This document shows positions 17,119-25,803 of a stretch of 64,000 nt of DNA, one piece after another. Source of the stretch: Candidatus Oscillochloris fontis (GTDB lineage: Bacteria; Chloroflexota; Chloroflexia; Chloroflexales; Chloroflexaceae); NCBI RefSeq assembly GCF_004138135.1, contig NZ_RYFD01000010.1:1-64000 (forward strand), given 5' to 3'. Position numbers and translations under genes: made by a program. The notes beneath the pieces are model-generated. The model searched no databases. It saw only the letters and a list, made by a program, of their open reading frames with translations, and was not told the DNA's origin. The number at the start of each line of letters is the position of its first letter. Positions within the stretch are counted from its first letter, which is position 1.

Positions 17119-17965
17119 GCAACTCCTTTAGCGTAATGCCTAGTTCGATCAGCGCATTTAGTGCGGCTGGGGTGGTGGCGGCGTAGTGTTTGCGATGGAA
17201 GATGCGCATCGCAGCATAGAAGGCCCGAATCGAAGGAATTGCCCGCCGAGTACTCGCAGCGCGTTTGTAGTGGTGGATGATCACCCGTGGGTAGTAGGCA
17301 ATACGCCAACCATACGTTTTGATCCGGTACGCCCAGTCCAGATCTTCGCCATACATAAAGAAGGCTTCGTCCAACAGCCCCACCTCACGCAGCACGCTAT
17401 GGCGCACGAGCATACACGCCCCCACAAGTGCGTCCACCTCAGTCTCCTGATCGGGATCGAGGTAGGTCATGTTGTAGCGCGCAAAACGCGGGCTGCGCGG
17501 GAAGATCTGTGCAAGGCCGAGCATCCGGTAGAGCGCCACCTCCGGGGTGGGGAAACTGCGCCGACATGCCAGATCGAGCGACCCGTCGGGTAAGAGCAAC
17601 TTCGGGCCAACCGCACCCACCTCGCCATGCTGCTCCAGATACTCCACCAAGCCATCGAGCGCCCCGGCGGGTACCAGTGTATCGTTATTCAGCAACATCA
17701 CATAGTCGGGTGAAGTAGGGGCATTCAGGATCTGGCGCAGCGCCAAGTTGTTGCCATGCGAATAGCCACCATTAATCGGACTGACGATCAACTTGGCTTG
17801 GGGGAAGCGCGTCTGCACCACCTCAGCGCTCCCATCACGCGAGGCGTTATCCACCACCCAGACCGTTACAGCACAGCGCGTCGGCGTCGCATAGATCGAT
17901 TCGAGGCAATCCGCAAGCAGATCGGCCCGGTTATAATTCAAAATGACAATCGCCAGACTCGGCAT
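17066..17965 (-). CDS. Family 2 glycosyltransferase (rhamnosyltransferase-like)
   Basis: 299 residues, GT-A fold. LAIVILNYNRADLL opens the nucleotide-sugar domain; VDNASRDGS, LLNNDT (DxD-type metal site), GACMLVRHSVLREVGLLDEAFFMYGEDLDWAYR and GWRIAYYP follow the WsbD/WcaA rhamnosyltransferase-like pattern. It is cytosolic or membrane-associated. With the overlapping phosphotransferase it forms a two-gene polysaccharide unit. Acceptor and donor are unknown. Confidence 0.88.
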   Translation of the reverse strand: MPSLAIVILNYNRADLLADCLESIYATPTRCAVTVWVVDNASRDGSAEVVQTRFPQAKLIVSPINGGYSHGNNLALRQILNAPTSPDYVMLLNNDTLVPAGALDGLVEYLEQHGEVGAVGPKLLLPDGSLDLACRRSFPTPEVALYRMLGLAQIFPRSPRFARYNMTYLDPDQETEVDALVGACMLVRHSVLREVGLLDEAFFMYGEDLDWAYRIKTYGWRIAYYPRVIIHHYKRAASTRRAIPSIRAFYAAMRIFHRKHYAATTPAALNALIELGITLKELLALGRNYLLPPAARRVG

Positions 17966-18052
17966 AGTTCCTCCGCACAGATATCAGGGCCACCACAAGG
18001 CCCGATCTGCGGCGCGGATATTATACCAACTTCGGTGGATTTAGAACAATGG

Positions 18053-18058
18053 TATACT
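18053..18058 (+). promoter_or_regulatory. -10 element of the toxin-antitoxin pair
   Basis: TATACT lies 30 bases before the antitoxin start in a short AT-rich stretch with repeated CTAG-containing half-sites (ACTAGCT, AACTAGAG) that could bind the antitoxin. No clear -35 box. AGAGGAGAG is the ribosome site. Confidence 0.4.
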
Positions 18059-18087
18059 AGCTCATAGTAAACTAGAGGAGAGATACC

Positions 18088-18351
18088 ATGACCACTGTCG
18101 AACAAGTGCGAATGGCAGCCCGCAAGCTCTCACCTATTGATCAACTCCAACTCATCCAAGAGTTGTTACGAGGTCTCCAAGAGGGCTATCAACAACCTAG
18201 TATCGAACTTCCGCCAGTGGTGCGCCACACCCCGCCCGTCACCGACTTGGCGATGATGGCGGCTGACTTCTGGCCAGAAGACGAAAGTGCTGACGCTATC
18301 AATAACTTCATCGCCGAGCAACGCGCAGCTGACCGAATGAGCGATCAATGA
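18088..18351 (+). CDS. Antitoxin-like protein of a VapBC-type pair
   Basis: 87 residues, small and acidic at the C-terminus. The N-terminus (TTVEQVRMAARKLSPIDQLQLIQEL) resembles small antitoxins that begin with a helix followed by SPIDQLQL. The stop overlaps the start of the PIN-domain toxin in an ATGA arrangement, typical of toxin-antitoxin operons. Antitoxin function rests on this context, not on a recognised DNA-binding fold. Confidence 0.65.
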   Translation: MTTVEQVRMAARKLSPIDQLQLIQELLRGLQEGYQQPSIELPPVVRHTPPVTDLAMMAADFWPEDESADAINNFIAEQRAADRMSDQ

Positions 18352-18749
18352 CTACTGTTCTACTTGATACCAATATTGTCTCATTTGTACTTAAACACGA
18401 CACACGTGCCAACCTATATGCGCCGCATTTACTCAATCAAGAACATGCACTTGCTATTATGACGATTGCAGAGTTGTTCCAGTGGGCAGCCTTACGTCAT
18501 TGGGGTGAAGCCCGTATCACTCAATTGGAACAGCATCTGAATCGCTACACATTACTCCCGGTTGATATCGAGGTCTGTCGCTATTGGGGAAAGGTACGTG
18601 CCGCCCGTAGCGCCGCTGGACTCCCTCTTTCACCCCAGGATGCATGGATAGCTGCGACCGCTCTACGCTACAATCTACCGTTGATAACCCACAACCCTGA
18701 TGACTTTCAACAAATCTCCGGGCTGCTGGTTATTACGGAAGAGCGCTGA
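18348..18749 (+). CDS. vapC: PIN-domain toxin, VapC-like
   Basis: 133 residues with the PIN ribonuclease acidic set: Asp7 in LLDTNIVS, Glu in TIAELFQW, Asp in SPQDAWIAATAL, and a late HNPDDFQ. PIN toxins cut tRNA or rRNA with Mg2+ when the partner antitoxin is degraded. Its start overlaps the antitoxin stop. All four catalytic acidic positions appear present, so the toxin is probably intact. Confidence 0.85.
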   Translation: MTTVLLDTNIVSFVLKHDTRANLYAPHLLNQEHALAIMTIAELFQWAALRHWGEARITQLEQHLNRYTLLPVDIEVCRYWGKVRAARSAAGLPLSPQDAWIAATALRYNLPLITHNPDDFQQISGLLVITEER

Positions 18750-18756
18750 ATAGCAA

Positions 18757-20730
18757 CTACCCCACCACCAAATAGACAATCAACACCAACAGTTGCCACA
18801 CAATCGGCAATAACCCACCCAGAATCGCCTGACTATCGCGCCACTCGTAGAGCGCCTCCCAAAAACCGCGCGCCAGCCAGAAAGTCCACACCATCGCCCC
18901 GATCCAGGCCAGAACTGGCAAGACGACAATGCCCGCGATCTGTACCACCAGCGCCGCTATGAGTGGCAGTAAACGGGGTAGTTGGCTGGTCGGGTAGAGT
19001 GGCACTGCCCGGTAACCATCCTCGCCGCCACCCGTCTTTTCATCCAGAAGTGTCGAGGCCAAGGTGATCATTGGCCATTCGATCATCCCCAAGAGCCAGA
19101 TCCCCAAGGCCGCAAAGAGTATCCCCCATCCGGGCACCACATTCCCCAATAGGCCCGCCAGCACAATCAGTAGCGCCGGAGGTAGGGCAATCAGTGCCAT
19201 GCGGGCCGCTGCTGGGATCAGAGTCGGTATCCGCAAGGTGCGCGTGTCAGGATCAGAGCGCACCACACTCACCATCGCCTCACGCGCCCCCCGCCCATCC
19301 ATGGCGTGCCACAACAACGTTGAACGCGCCTCTTGCTGCAAGATCGTCGGTCCGCCCGCCTCCTCCAAGGCGACAATCTGACCAAGTGACTGCTCCAACA
19401 TCGGCTGGAAGTTGCTGATCGCCGAGGTGATCACCACCCCCGGTGTCACACTTCCATCGTAGAGCAGGCTGGTGAAACTCTGGCTCAGTGGCAATGCGCG
19501 GCTTTGCAGCAGCAAGACCTGGCTCTCTTCGGAGATCTCGGTCAGTTTGAGCGCATGAATTCGCTGCCACGGAACTAACCGCCAGCGCCGCCTCAGCCAA
19601 TCGTACACCGCAATGCCCTCTCCTCGCACCTCCAACGCTGGGAAGAGGTGGCTGACCCAGAAGATCACCGCGATACTGAAGAGCAACATCAGATGTGCCG
19701 CAACCAGAATCCACCACGGTGCGGGCAGATCCGGACGATCCGGGATGCCCATAAAGGGGACGCCGCTCTCAGCATAGGATTGGAAGAGTTGGCGATAGGC
19801 GGGATCGCCGCCACCCCAATCAAAGAGCGGAATCCAGCGCAGCGCCGGAAATTCAAGCGCGAGAACGTGCGCCCAGACCCCCAAATAGCGCAAAATGGTC
19901 ACGATCACCAGTACGCTCACCGCCGCTTTGACTAACCCAGTGATGCGTGCCGGATAGACTGATGCGGAAGGACTCCCCAACGGCGATGCGGCTACTACTG
20001 GGCGGGCAGAGTTGTCGGCATGACCCTCGCGTGGTTTATGGCTGAAGAATGCCTTGGGGCTGAGGATCAGGCGGAAGACCGGCGACTGCGCATCTTCCTG
20101 CAACTGGATGGGCTGTGCCGTCTCACTGGCGCGGGAGGTTCGCTCACTCTCGCTCAGCATGGTCTGAACCAACCCATCAAAGTCGTTGATGCTTGAGGTG
20201 ATATAGAAGGCTGGTTGCCAGTTCATGCCATGTGCATAGAAGAGGCTATAAACCCGATGCCAGGGCGTCAGATGCTGCTTGTCCGTCTGTACCAGCAACA
20301 CAAAATGCTCACTGGCGTGATCCTCGGTCACCTTCACCGCCAGCACATGTTCCCAGGGAATCGGCAACCACGAGCCAGCGAACTCGACCAACAGCCCCTG
20401 CGAACTAGTACGCACCGCCGGAAAGGCATTGCGCAGAATCAACGTCGCAAAGAGCGCCAATGCAGCAAGCAGCAGCGGTTCGATCAATATGGGGCCAAAT
20501 GTAGTTAGCTGAGCGGAGGAATACGAGTCGGTTGCAATCCAAGATACCAAGCTCCCCAACACAGGCAACTCAGTGATGAGATCCGCAGGCTGGCCATACA
20601 GCCCCCAGAAGGAGCGTAGAAAGGCAAACCCGACCTGCGCCGAGGTGAGCACCACCAGGAGCGTGCAGAGCCAAGCAACCGCGCTGATCAGCATCCGTGG
20701 ATAGGTATGAACCGATTCTGTTTGGTACAT
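18757..20730 (-). CDS. Membrane protein with two copies of a PH-like unit
   Basis: 657 residues, function not recognised. An N-terminal helix pair, a soluble segment, helices, a second soluble segment, and several C-terminal helices are visible. The two soluble segments are alike: LLVEFAGSWLPIPWEHVLAVKVTE...FYITSSINDFDGLVQTML in the first half and IAVYDWLRRRWRLVPWQRIHALKLTE...VVITSAISNFQPMLEQSL in the second. This WxxIPWxxI-type pattern recalls bacterial PH domains. It is probably an internal duplication of a membrane-plus-PH unit. It lies 11 bases from the end of xseB. Confidence 0.7.
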   Translation of the reverse strand: MYQTESVHTYPRMLISAVAWLCTLLVVLTSAQVGFAFLRSFWGLYGQPADLITELPVLGSLVSWIATDSYSSAQLTTFGPILIEPLLLAALALFATLILRNAFPAVRTSSQGLLVEFAGSWLPIPWEHVLAVKVTEDHASEHFVLLVQTDKQHLTPWHRVYSLFYAHGMNWQPAFYITSSINDFDGLVQTMLSESERTSRASETAQPIQLQEDAQSPVFRLILSPKAFFSHKPREGHADNSARPVVAASPLGSPSASVYPARITGLVKAAVSVLVIVTILRYLGVWAHVLALEFPALRWIPLFDWGGGDPAYRQLFQSYAESGVPFMGIPDRPDLPAPWWILVAAHLMLLFSIAVIFWVSHLFPALEVRGEGIAVYDWLRRRWRLVPWQRIHALKLTEISEESQVLLLQSRALPLSQSFTSLLYDGSVTPGVVITSAISNFQPMLEQSLGQIVALEEAGGPTILQQEARSTLLWHAMDGRGAREAMVSVVRSDPDTRTLRIPTLIPAAARMALIALPPALLIVLAGLLGNVVPGWGILFAALGIWLLGMIEWPMITLASTLLDEKTGGGEDGYRAVPLYPTSQLPRLLPLIAALVVQIAGIVVLPVLAWIGAMVWTFWLARGFWEALYEWRDSQAILGGLLPIVWQLLVLIVYLVVG

Positions 20731-20741
20731 GGCCCCCCCGC

Positions 20742-20951
20742 TTACCCACTCACATCACCCGTTTGGAGTTGCTGAATCCGCAACTCAGCCGCATCAAGCA
20801 GTGCTTGGCACTCAGCCGCCAGACGAATCCCCTCTTCATACAACGTGAGACTCTGCTCAAGTGGGAGATCGCCCGATTCAAGCTGAACTACCACCTCCTG
20901 CAAGCGTGCATAGCGGGTTTCGTAGGTATGAACGGGGGATTGATCATTCAT
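20742..20951 (-). CDS. xseB: Exodeoxyribonuclease VII small subunit
   Basis: 69 residues with the family signature YEEGIRLAAECQALLDAAELRIQ after an N-terminal helix (TYETRYARLQEVVVQLESGDLPLEQSL). It partners XseA in degrading single-stranded DNA. The ATG at 20951 overlaps the xseA stop as ATGA; a start two codons earlier (20957) is also possible. Confidence 0.9.
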   Translation of the reverse strand: MNDQSPVHTYETRYARLQEVVVQLESGDLPLEQSLTLYEEGIRLAAECQALLDAAELRIQQLQTGDVSG

Positions 20952-22153
20952 CTGCATTCATCCTCATCGGTTGGGACAATCACTTGGACATGCAGGTCGC
21001 CGGAGCGGGTGGTAATAACCAGGTGTTCACCAAGATTCACCTGATCAGGATCGGTGAGAAGGTGACCATCACTGACTCGGCGCACCAGCGCATAGCCACG
21101 CACGAGGGTCGCCAAGGGGCTAAGTGCTTGTAGTTGAGCCTGTAGGCCCCGCAGGTGGCTGCGGCGCAGTTCGGTACGGCGAACCATCTGGGCCATCAGG
21201 CGGCGTGCGAGATCATCAAGCTGCTGGCGATCCCGCGTAATGCGGCGCAATGGGGCAACCTGATTCATCCGCTGGACGAGACGATCACCTTGTTCACGGC
21301 GGGACTGGATCGAGACGCCCATATGAAGCCGCGTGCGCAGATAGGCGATCTCAGCATACAGATCGCTCAGCGCCGGTACCGCCAACTCCGCCGCTGCCGA
21401 GGGCGTCGGTGCCCGCAGGTCGGCCACAAAATCCACAATTGTCGTATCGGTCTCGTGGCCCACCCCTGTGATCAAAGGCACCGGGCTGGCAAAGACGGCC
21501 CGCGCCACCGCCTCATCATTAAAGCACCACAGATCCTCAATCGAACCACCCCCACGTGCCAGAATGATCAGATCAACCTCGGCCTGGTAGATCGCATAGA
21601 GCGCCTCGACAATACTATCGGGCGCACGTTCACCCTGCACAACACAGGGCGCAATCAGAACTTCGGTGAGGGGGAAGCGCCGACGGAGGATCGTGAGCAT
21701 ATCCTGAAGTGCCGCCGCCTGTGGTGAGGTAACAATCCCGATTCGGTGCGGCATCGCTGGGAGTGGGCGTTTCCGCTCCGGGTTGAACAGCCCCTCGGCG
21801 GCGAGACGCTGCTTCAACTCCTCAAAGCGTGCATTGAGCAACCCCACCCCGGCAGACATGATCGTATCCACGACCAACTGCAACTCGCCCCGCGTCTCAT
21901 AGATCGAGACCTTACCATGGGCCAGCACCGCATCACCAACCCGGGGCAGACTCGCATGCCGATCTGCAAAGGTACGCCACATCACCCCGCGCAGGGTCGC
22001 ACCTTCATCCTTGAGGGTAAAGTAGCAATGCCCCGATGGGTAGCGGCGAAATTCGGAGATCTCGCCCACCACCCACAGATCGCGAACAATCTCATCCGCT
22101 TCAAGCAACTCGCGCAGATAGCTATTGAGCTGTGCAACGCCAAGTGCCTGCAT
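20948..22153 (-). CDS. xseA: Exodeoxyribonuclease VII large subunit
   Basis: About 401 residues. N-terminal OB fold (VVGEISEFRRYPSGHCYFTLKD), catalytic domain with GIVTSPQAAALQDML, ILARGGGSIEDLWCFNDE and TGVGHETDTTIVDFVADLRAPTPSAAAE, then the helical C-terminal part. It cleaves ssDNA in both directions to oligonucleotides. A GTG one codon earlier is an alternative start. It is translationally coupled to xseB and lies 10 bases downstream of accB on the same strand. Confidence 0.93.
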   Translation of the reverse strand: MQALGVAQLNSYLRELLEADEIVRDLWVVGEISEFRRYPSGHCYFTLKDEGATLRGVMWRTFADRHASLPRVGDAVLAHGKVSIYETRGELQLVVDTIMSAGVGLLNARFEELKQRLAAEGLFNPERKRPLPAMPHRIGIVTSPQAAALQDMLTILRRRFPLTEVLIAPCVVQGERAPDSIVEALYAIYQAEVDLIILARGGGSIEDLWCFNDEAVARAVFASPVPLITGVGHETDTTIVDFVADLRAPTPSAAAELAVPALSDLYAEIAYLRTRLHMGVSIQSRREQGDRLVQRMNQVAPLRRITRDRQQLDDLARRLMAQMVRRTELRRSHLRGLQAQLQALSPLATLVRGYALVRRVSDGHLLTDPDQVNLGEHLVITTRSGDLHVQVIVPTDEDECR

Positions 22154-22165
22154 CACCGTTCGACC

Positions 22166-22693
22166 CTATACCGGCTCTACCACCATGAGTGGCTGGCCAT
22201 ATTCGACCGGCTGACCATTGGTGACCAGAATACGGACGATCCGCCCGGCCACATCACTCTCGATCTCATTCATCATCTTCATAGCCTCGATGATGCCCAC
22301 CGAATCGCCGACCTGGATGCTATCACCCTCCTGCACAAAGGCGGCATCCTTGGGTGAAGGGGAAGCATAGAATGTCCCCACCATCGGCGCGGTGATGGTA
22401 TGCCCAGTCGGTACCGCGACCTCCGCCGCTACTGGCGCATGGGCCATGGATGGAGGCATAGGCTGAGGAGCCATCGCTGCCACCGGCGGGGCCAGTGTCT
22501 GGGCCACGGGCGCATGAGGAACCGCCGCAAGCTGCACGGTCGTCCCGCGCTTCACATGCAGTTTAGTATCCCCACGCTCGATCAGAATCTCGGTAATATC
22601 CGTTTGGTTCATCAAGCGCAGCAACTCACGCACCGCACTCAGACCAAAGTCATCACCGTTCTCGGTAGGTCCCGCATTCGTCTCATTGATCAT
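22166..22693 (-). CDS. accB: Biotin carboxyl carrier protein of acetyl-CoA carboxylase
   Basis: 175 residues. Short N-terminal domain, an Ala/Pro/Met-rich flexible linker (about 55-90) and a biotinyl domain with EAMKMMNEIESDVAG, biotinylated lysine about 139. It carries carboxybiotin between AccC and AccAD to make malonyl-CoA. accC is not next to it in this window. A TACAAT -10-like hexamer on the minus strand (22738-22733) lies 40 bases upstream. Confidence 0.92.
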   Translation of the reverse strand: MINETNAGPTENGDDFGLSAVRELLRLMNQTDITEILIERGDTKLHVKRGTTVQLAAVPHAPVAQTLAPPVAAMAPQPMPPSMAHAPVAAEVAVPTGHTITAPMVGTFYASPSPKDAAFVQEGDSIQVGDSVGIIEAMKMMNEIESDVAGRIVRILVTNGQPVEYGQPLMVVEPV

Positions 22694-22756
22694 GGGCTAT
22701 TACTCAGCGCATCTACAAGCCGAAACCGCTTCATTGTAGCATACAATATATGCAAC

Positions 22757-23068
22757 AGCACAGCCACCTCCGGTGGTAACTGTTCACACTTGGGGTAAAA
22801 GAAACCTCGTGTTGACGCAAAGGCGCGAAGACGCAAAGGGTTGTTGCAGGCTTTGCGCCTCTGCGTCTTTGCGTCAAAACCTGGAGGCTAGGAGAAGTGT
22901 GAACAGCCACCTCCGGTGGGGGTTTGGGGGCGGCTGCGCCATACGCATGAAGTTTAGGGCTACCGCCCTAAAACCCACAGTTGGGGCAGTACAGCCACCT
23001 CGAAGATCTTTATTTTGGTCGTATTTAGCGGCTGTGCCGCAAAATACGACTAAACAATACCAAAGGCA
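22757..23068. repeat. Composite repeat region, MITE copy A2 plus hairpin copy C3
   Basis: This occupies the accB-epimerase gap. The 123-bp element (22782-22904) runs from GTTCACAC to GTGTGAAC and matches copy A1 in length and internal hairpin. ACAGCCACCTCCGGTGG flanks it on both sides and recurs in part at 22993. It is followed by TTTAGGGC-TACC-GCCCTAAA and a long stem at 23011-23055 (arms TTTGGTCGTATTT and AAATACGACTAAA around AGCGGC-TGT-GCCGC). No gene. Confidence 0.7.
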
Positions 23069-23075
23069 ACAAACT

Positions 23076-23987
23076 ATGAAGATCATCATCACGGGTGGGG
23101 CGGGATTTATTGGTAGTCATCTGGTTGATCGCTTGGTACGCGATCAGGCCGGCGAATTGATCGTGATCGACTCGATGCTCCGTGGTCGCCCGGCTAATCT
23201 GGCCCAGCACCGCGATAATCCGCTGGTACAGGTGGTCACTGCCGATATCCGCGACGCCGAGACCATGCGCAGCCTGTGTGCCGGTGCCGAGCTCATCTAC
23301 CACCTCGCCGCCCAATCAAATGTGATGGGTGCCGTCAGCGACCTGAACTACTCCTTCAGTACCAATGTGGCCGGTACGGTGAATGTCCTCGAAGCTGCCC
23401 GCCTGAATGGGGTGCGCCGGGTCGTCTTCACCTCCTCACGCGAGGTGTATGGCGACGTTGAAGAGTTGCCGGTACGCGAAGAGGCACCCTTCAACGCCAA
23501 AAATGCCTACGGAGCCAGCAAGGCCGCCGGGGAACTCTACGCCCGCGTCTTCCACAATACCTACGGCGTCGAGACCGCCGTGGTGCGGCTGGCCAATGTC
23601 TATGGTAGCCGCGACTACGACCGGGTCATTCCGCTCTGGCTCAGCGCCGCCGCTCAGGGCGAACCGATGATCGTCTATGGCGGACAGCAGGTGATTGACT
23701 TTGTGTATGTGGATCAGGTGGTTGAGGCGCTCATTCGCGCCTCAAGTGCCGCGATCATTGGCCAACCGATCAACATTGGCAGTGGCCAGGGCACGCCCCT
23801 ACTCCAACTTGCCGAGCGGGTGCTGGCCTTACCAGGGGCCAAGACGCACCTCGATCTACACCCGGCACGTAGCGTGGAAGTAGCGCGCTTCACCGCCGAC
23901 ATCAGCCGGATGCGCAACCTGCTGGGGCTAGAAGTGCCCAGCGATCCACTCTTTGCCCTCGAAGATCTGTGGGCCAACCAGCACTAA
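23076..23987 (+). CDS. NAD-dependent epimerase/dehydratase (GalE-like SDR)
   Basis: 303 residues of the extended SDR family. GGAGFIGSH (NAD-binding) near residue 8, VFTSSREVYGD, the catalytic YGASKAAGE (Tyr-x-x-x-Lys), VVRLANVYGSRDYDRVIP, and QVIDFVYVDQVVEAL. Probably a UDP-hexose 4-epimerase or dehydratase supplying polysaccharide or galactose metabolism. The frame is open upstream through the repeat region, but ATG at 23076 starts exactly at the Rossmann strand and is preceded by AAAGG. Confidence 0.88.
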   Translation: MKIIITGGAGFIGSHLVDRLVRDQAGELIVIDSMLRGRPANLAQHRDNPLVQVVTADIRDAETMRSLCAGAELIYHLAAQSNVMGAVSDLNYSFSTNVAGTVNVLEAARLNGVRRVVFTSSREVYGDVEELPVREEAPFNAKNAYGASKAAGELYARVFHNTYGVETAVVRLANVYGSRDYDRVIPLWLSAAAQGEPMIVYGGQQVIDFVYVDQVVEALIRASSAAIIGQPINIGSGQGTPLLQLAERVLALPGAKTHLDLHPARSVEVARFTADISRMRNLLGLEVPSDPLFALEDLWANQH

Positions 23988-25717
23988 GGCTTCAAATACC
24001 AGCGCTCAATATTCCAAAAGTAGCAGGGTGAACTGAGATTGACCGGGCCATCCAACGTGGTGACTCGGTCATTCAGCGCAACTGGCATACGATCCGTCCA
24101 CAAGAAGAGATAGGGCAACTGCTCGGCCACCCGTGCCTGGGCTTGGCGCAATGCCGCCATGCGCTCATCTAAATTGTAGAGTTGGCGCGCAGCCTGGGCC
24201 TGGTTATCATAGACCGTATCGGCAAAGCCGACAAAATTGCGCGTCGCCCGACTATCCACCTGCCCCTGGTTGAGTTGGCTGGAGTGGAAGAGCGCGAAAT
24301 CGTCCGGGTCGTAATAGACCGCATCGGCAAAATTGGGATCGCCCATACCATTACTCCAACTTCCTAGTAACAGATCAAAGCTGTAGGGCGTGGCATACTT
24401 GGAGAGAATCACGGTAGCAAAATCAGCTGGCTCGACCGTAATCTGAATACCAATACTCGCCGCAACCTCAGCAATGCGCCGCGCAGCCACCAACCGGCGC
24501 TCATCATCACCCCGCACAAAGAGGCTCCCACTCAGTACCACACCCGCACGTTGCCGGATCGTGGCATCAGGGGGCAAAACCCACCCCGCAGCATCAAGCA
24601 GCGCCCGCGCCGAGTCAAGATCGGCCACCTGGGGCGGTAGAGAGGTCAAATCAGCCCACGAGCCGGGCAGCGCACTCGAACTGATCGGGATACCCTGACC
24701 CTTAGTTGCCGCCTCAACCAGACGCGGCAGATCGAGTACCTTGGCGAGGGCTTGACGTACCGCCAAATCAGCAAACGGATACCCCTCGCGCAAATTAAAG
24801 CCGAGGAAGTAGAAACCATTCTCTGGGTAACTCCCCAACAGCATCCCATCTACCTCGGCCACATTGCGCTGCATACTCCATGGCAACTCCGCCAGCAACA
24901 ACTGGCCATCGCTAAGCGCCTGGAGCGAGAGCGTCGGATCGGGCGAGACCACAAAGGCGATTTGATCAAGCAGGGGCGCACCGCGATGAAAGCCTTCAAA
25001 GCGCGTCAGCACAAACCCCTGGCCGACTTGGCGTTCGGCAAACTGAAACGGCCCACTCCCCACCGGCACGTCCCAAAAATTCACACGCGCCAAATCACGC
25101 TGATCGAGGACATGACGCGGCAGGATTGGCACCGTCAACGCCGCAAAGATCGGTGCATAGCGCGCATTCAGTTGCAGCGCAATCGTATCACTCGTCGGCG
25201 TCGTTACCGCCTCGATCACATGCAGATCGGCCAACAGCGCCGTACTCGTCACCGGCAGCGTGCGCAGTTGTTCAAGGGTGAAGAGCACATCGGACGAATC
25301 AATCGGCACCCCATCATGCCAAGTCAGGCCAGAACGTAGAGTAAAAGTAATCGTGCGCCCATCGGGAGTCGTCTCCCAACGTTCAGCCAGATCGGGCACC
25401 GGACGCATCTGGTCATCAAGCTGCATCAGGCCACTGTAGAGCATCCGCGTCATCTGCTCTTCATCCCGTGAGCGGGGCTGCCAGGGGCGCAGATCGGGCA
25501 GATCAGCCGCCAGACGTATCGTCAAGCGACCACCACGCGGCAAGTCTGTCGGCGTCGGTAGCAACGGAGCAGCACTCGGCTCCACAACCGCCGTTGACGG
25601 ATCAACCGACACTGGAAGCGGCCCCGTACCAACCGTACACGCCGCTAAACCAAAAACGAACAAGAGAGCCAGTGCCAAGCTCATCCAAAAGAGTGAACGT
25701 GTAGGTAGAAAGCTCAT
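23984..25717 (-). CDS. Family 5 ABC transporter substrate-binding lipoprotein
   Basis: 577 residues of the peptide/nickel-binding (SBP_bac_5) family. Lipoprotein signal with FGLAAC, Cys27. Family landmarks: LADLPDLRPWQPRSRDEE, PDLAERWETTPDGRTITFTLRSGLTWHDG, VGSGPFQFAE, and NGMGDPNFADAVYYDPDD near the C-terminus. It binds oligopeptides or similar ligands outside the membrane. No permease or ATPase genes flank it, so it is an orphan binding protein or serves a distant transporter. The start at 25717 begins the signal peptide; an ATG six codons upstream is possible. The last bases overlap the convergent epimerase stop. Confidence 0.88.
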   Translation of the reverse strand: MSFLPTRSLFWMSLALALLFVFGLAACTVGTGPLPVSVDPSTAVVEPSAAPLLPTPTDLPRGGRLTIRLAADLPDLRPWQPRSRDEEQMTRMLYSGLMQLDDQMRPVPDLAERWETTPDGRTITFTLRSGLTWHDGVPIDSSDVLFTLEQLRTLPVTSTALLADLHVIEAVTTPTSDTIALQLNARYAPIFAALTVPILPRHVLDQRDLARVNFWDVPVGSGPFQFAERQVGQGFVLTRFEGFHRGAPLLDQIAFVVSPDPTLSLQALSDGQLLLAELPWSMQRNVAEVDGMLLGSYPENGFYFLGFNLREGYPFADLAVRQALAKVLDLPRLVEAATKGQGIPISSSALPGSWADLTSLPPQVADLDSARALLDAAGWVLPPDATIRQRAGVVLSGSLFVRGDDERRLVAARRIAEVAASIGIQITVEPADFATVILSKYATPYSFDLLLGSWSNGMGDPNFADAVYYDPDDFALFHSSQLNQGQVDSRATRNFVGFADTVYDNQAQAARQLYNLDERMAALRQAQARVAEQLPYLFLWTDRMPVALNDRVTTLDGPVNLSSPCYFWNIERWYLKP

Positions 25718-25723
25718 GCGCCC

Positions 25724-25729
25724 ATTATA
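25724..25729 (-). promoter_or_regulatory. -10 hexamer very close to the lipoprotein start
   Basis: TATAAT on the minus strand ends 6 bases before the ATG at 25717, so transcription would begin at or near the start codon, consistent with a leaderless mRNA. No clear ribosome site and no good -35 box at normal spacing. Confidence 0.3.
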
Positions 25730-25803
25730 GCCCATCAGGAAAAAGCTTATGCTACAATAGGAACACCAACATATAACCCACAGGATTGAGAAAGGGAAAG
25801 CCC

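Noticed and set aside
22773-23075. N-terminal extension of the epimerase by 100 codons.
   Set aside because: The extension translates the MITE and hairpin repeats; the Rossmann strand begins at ATG 23076.
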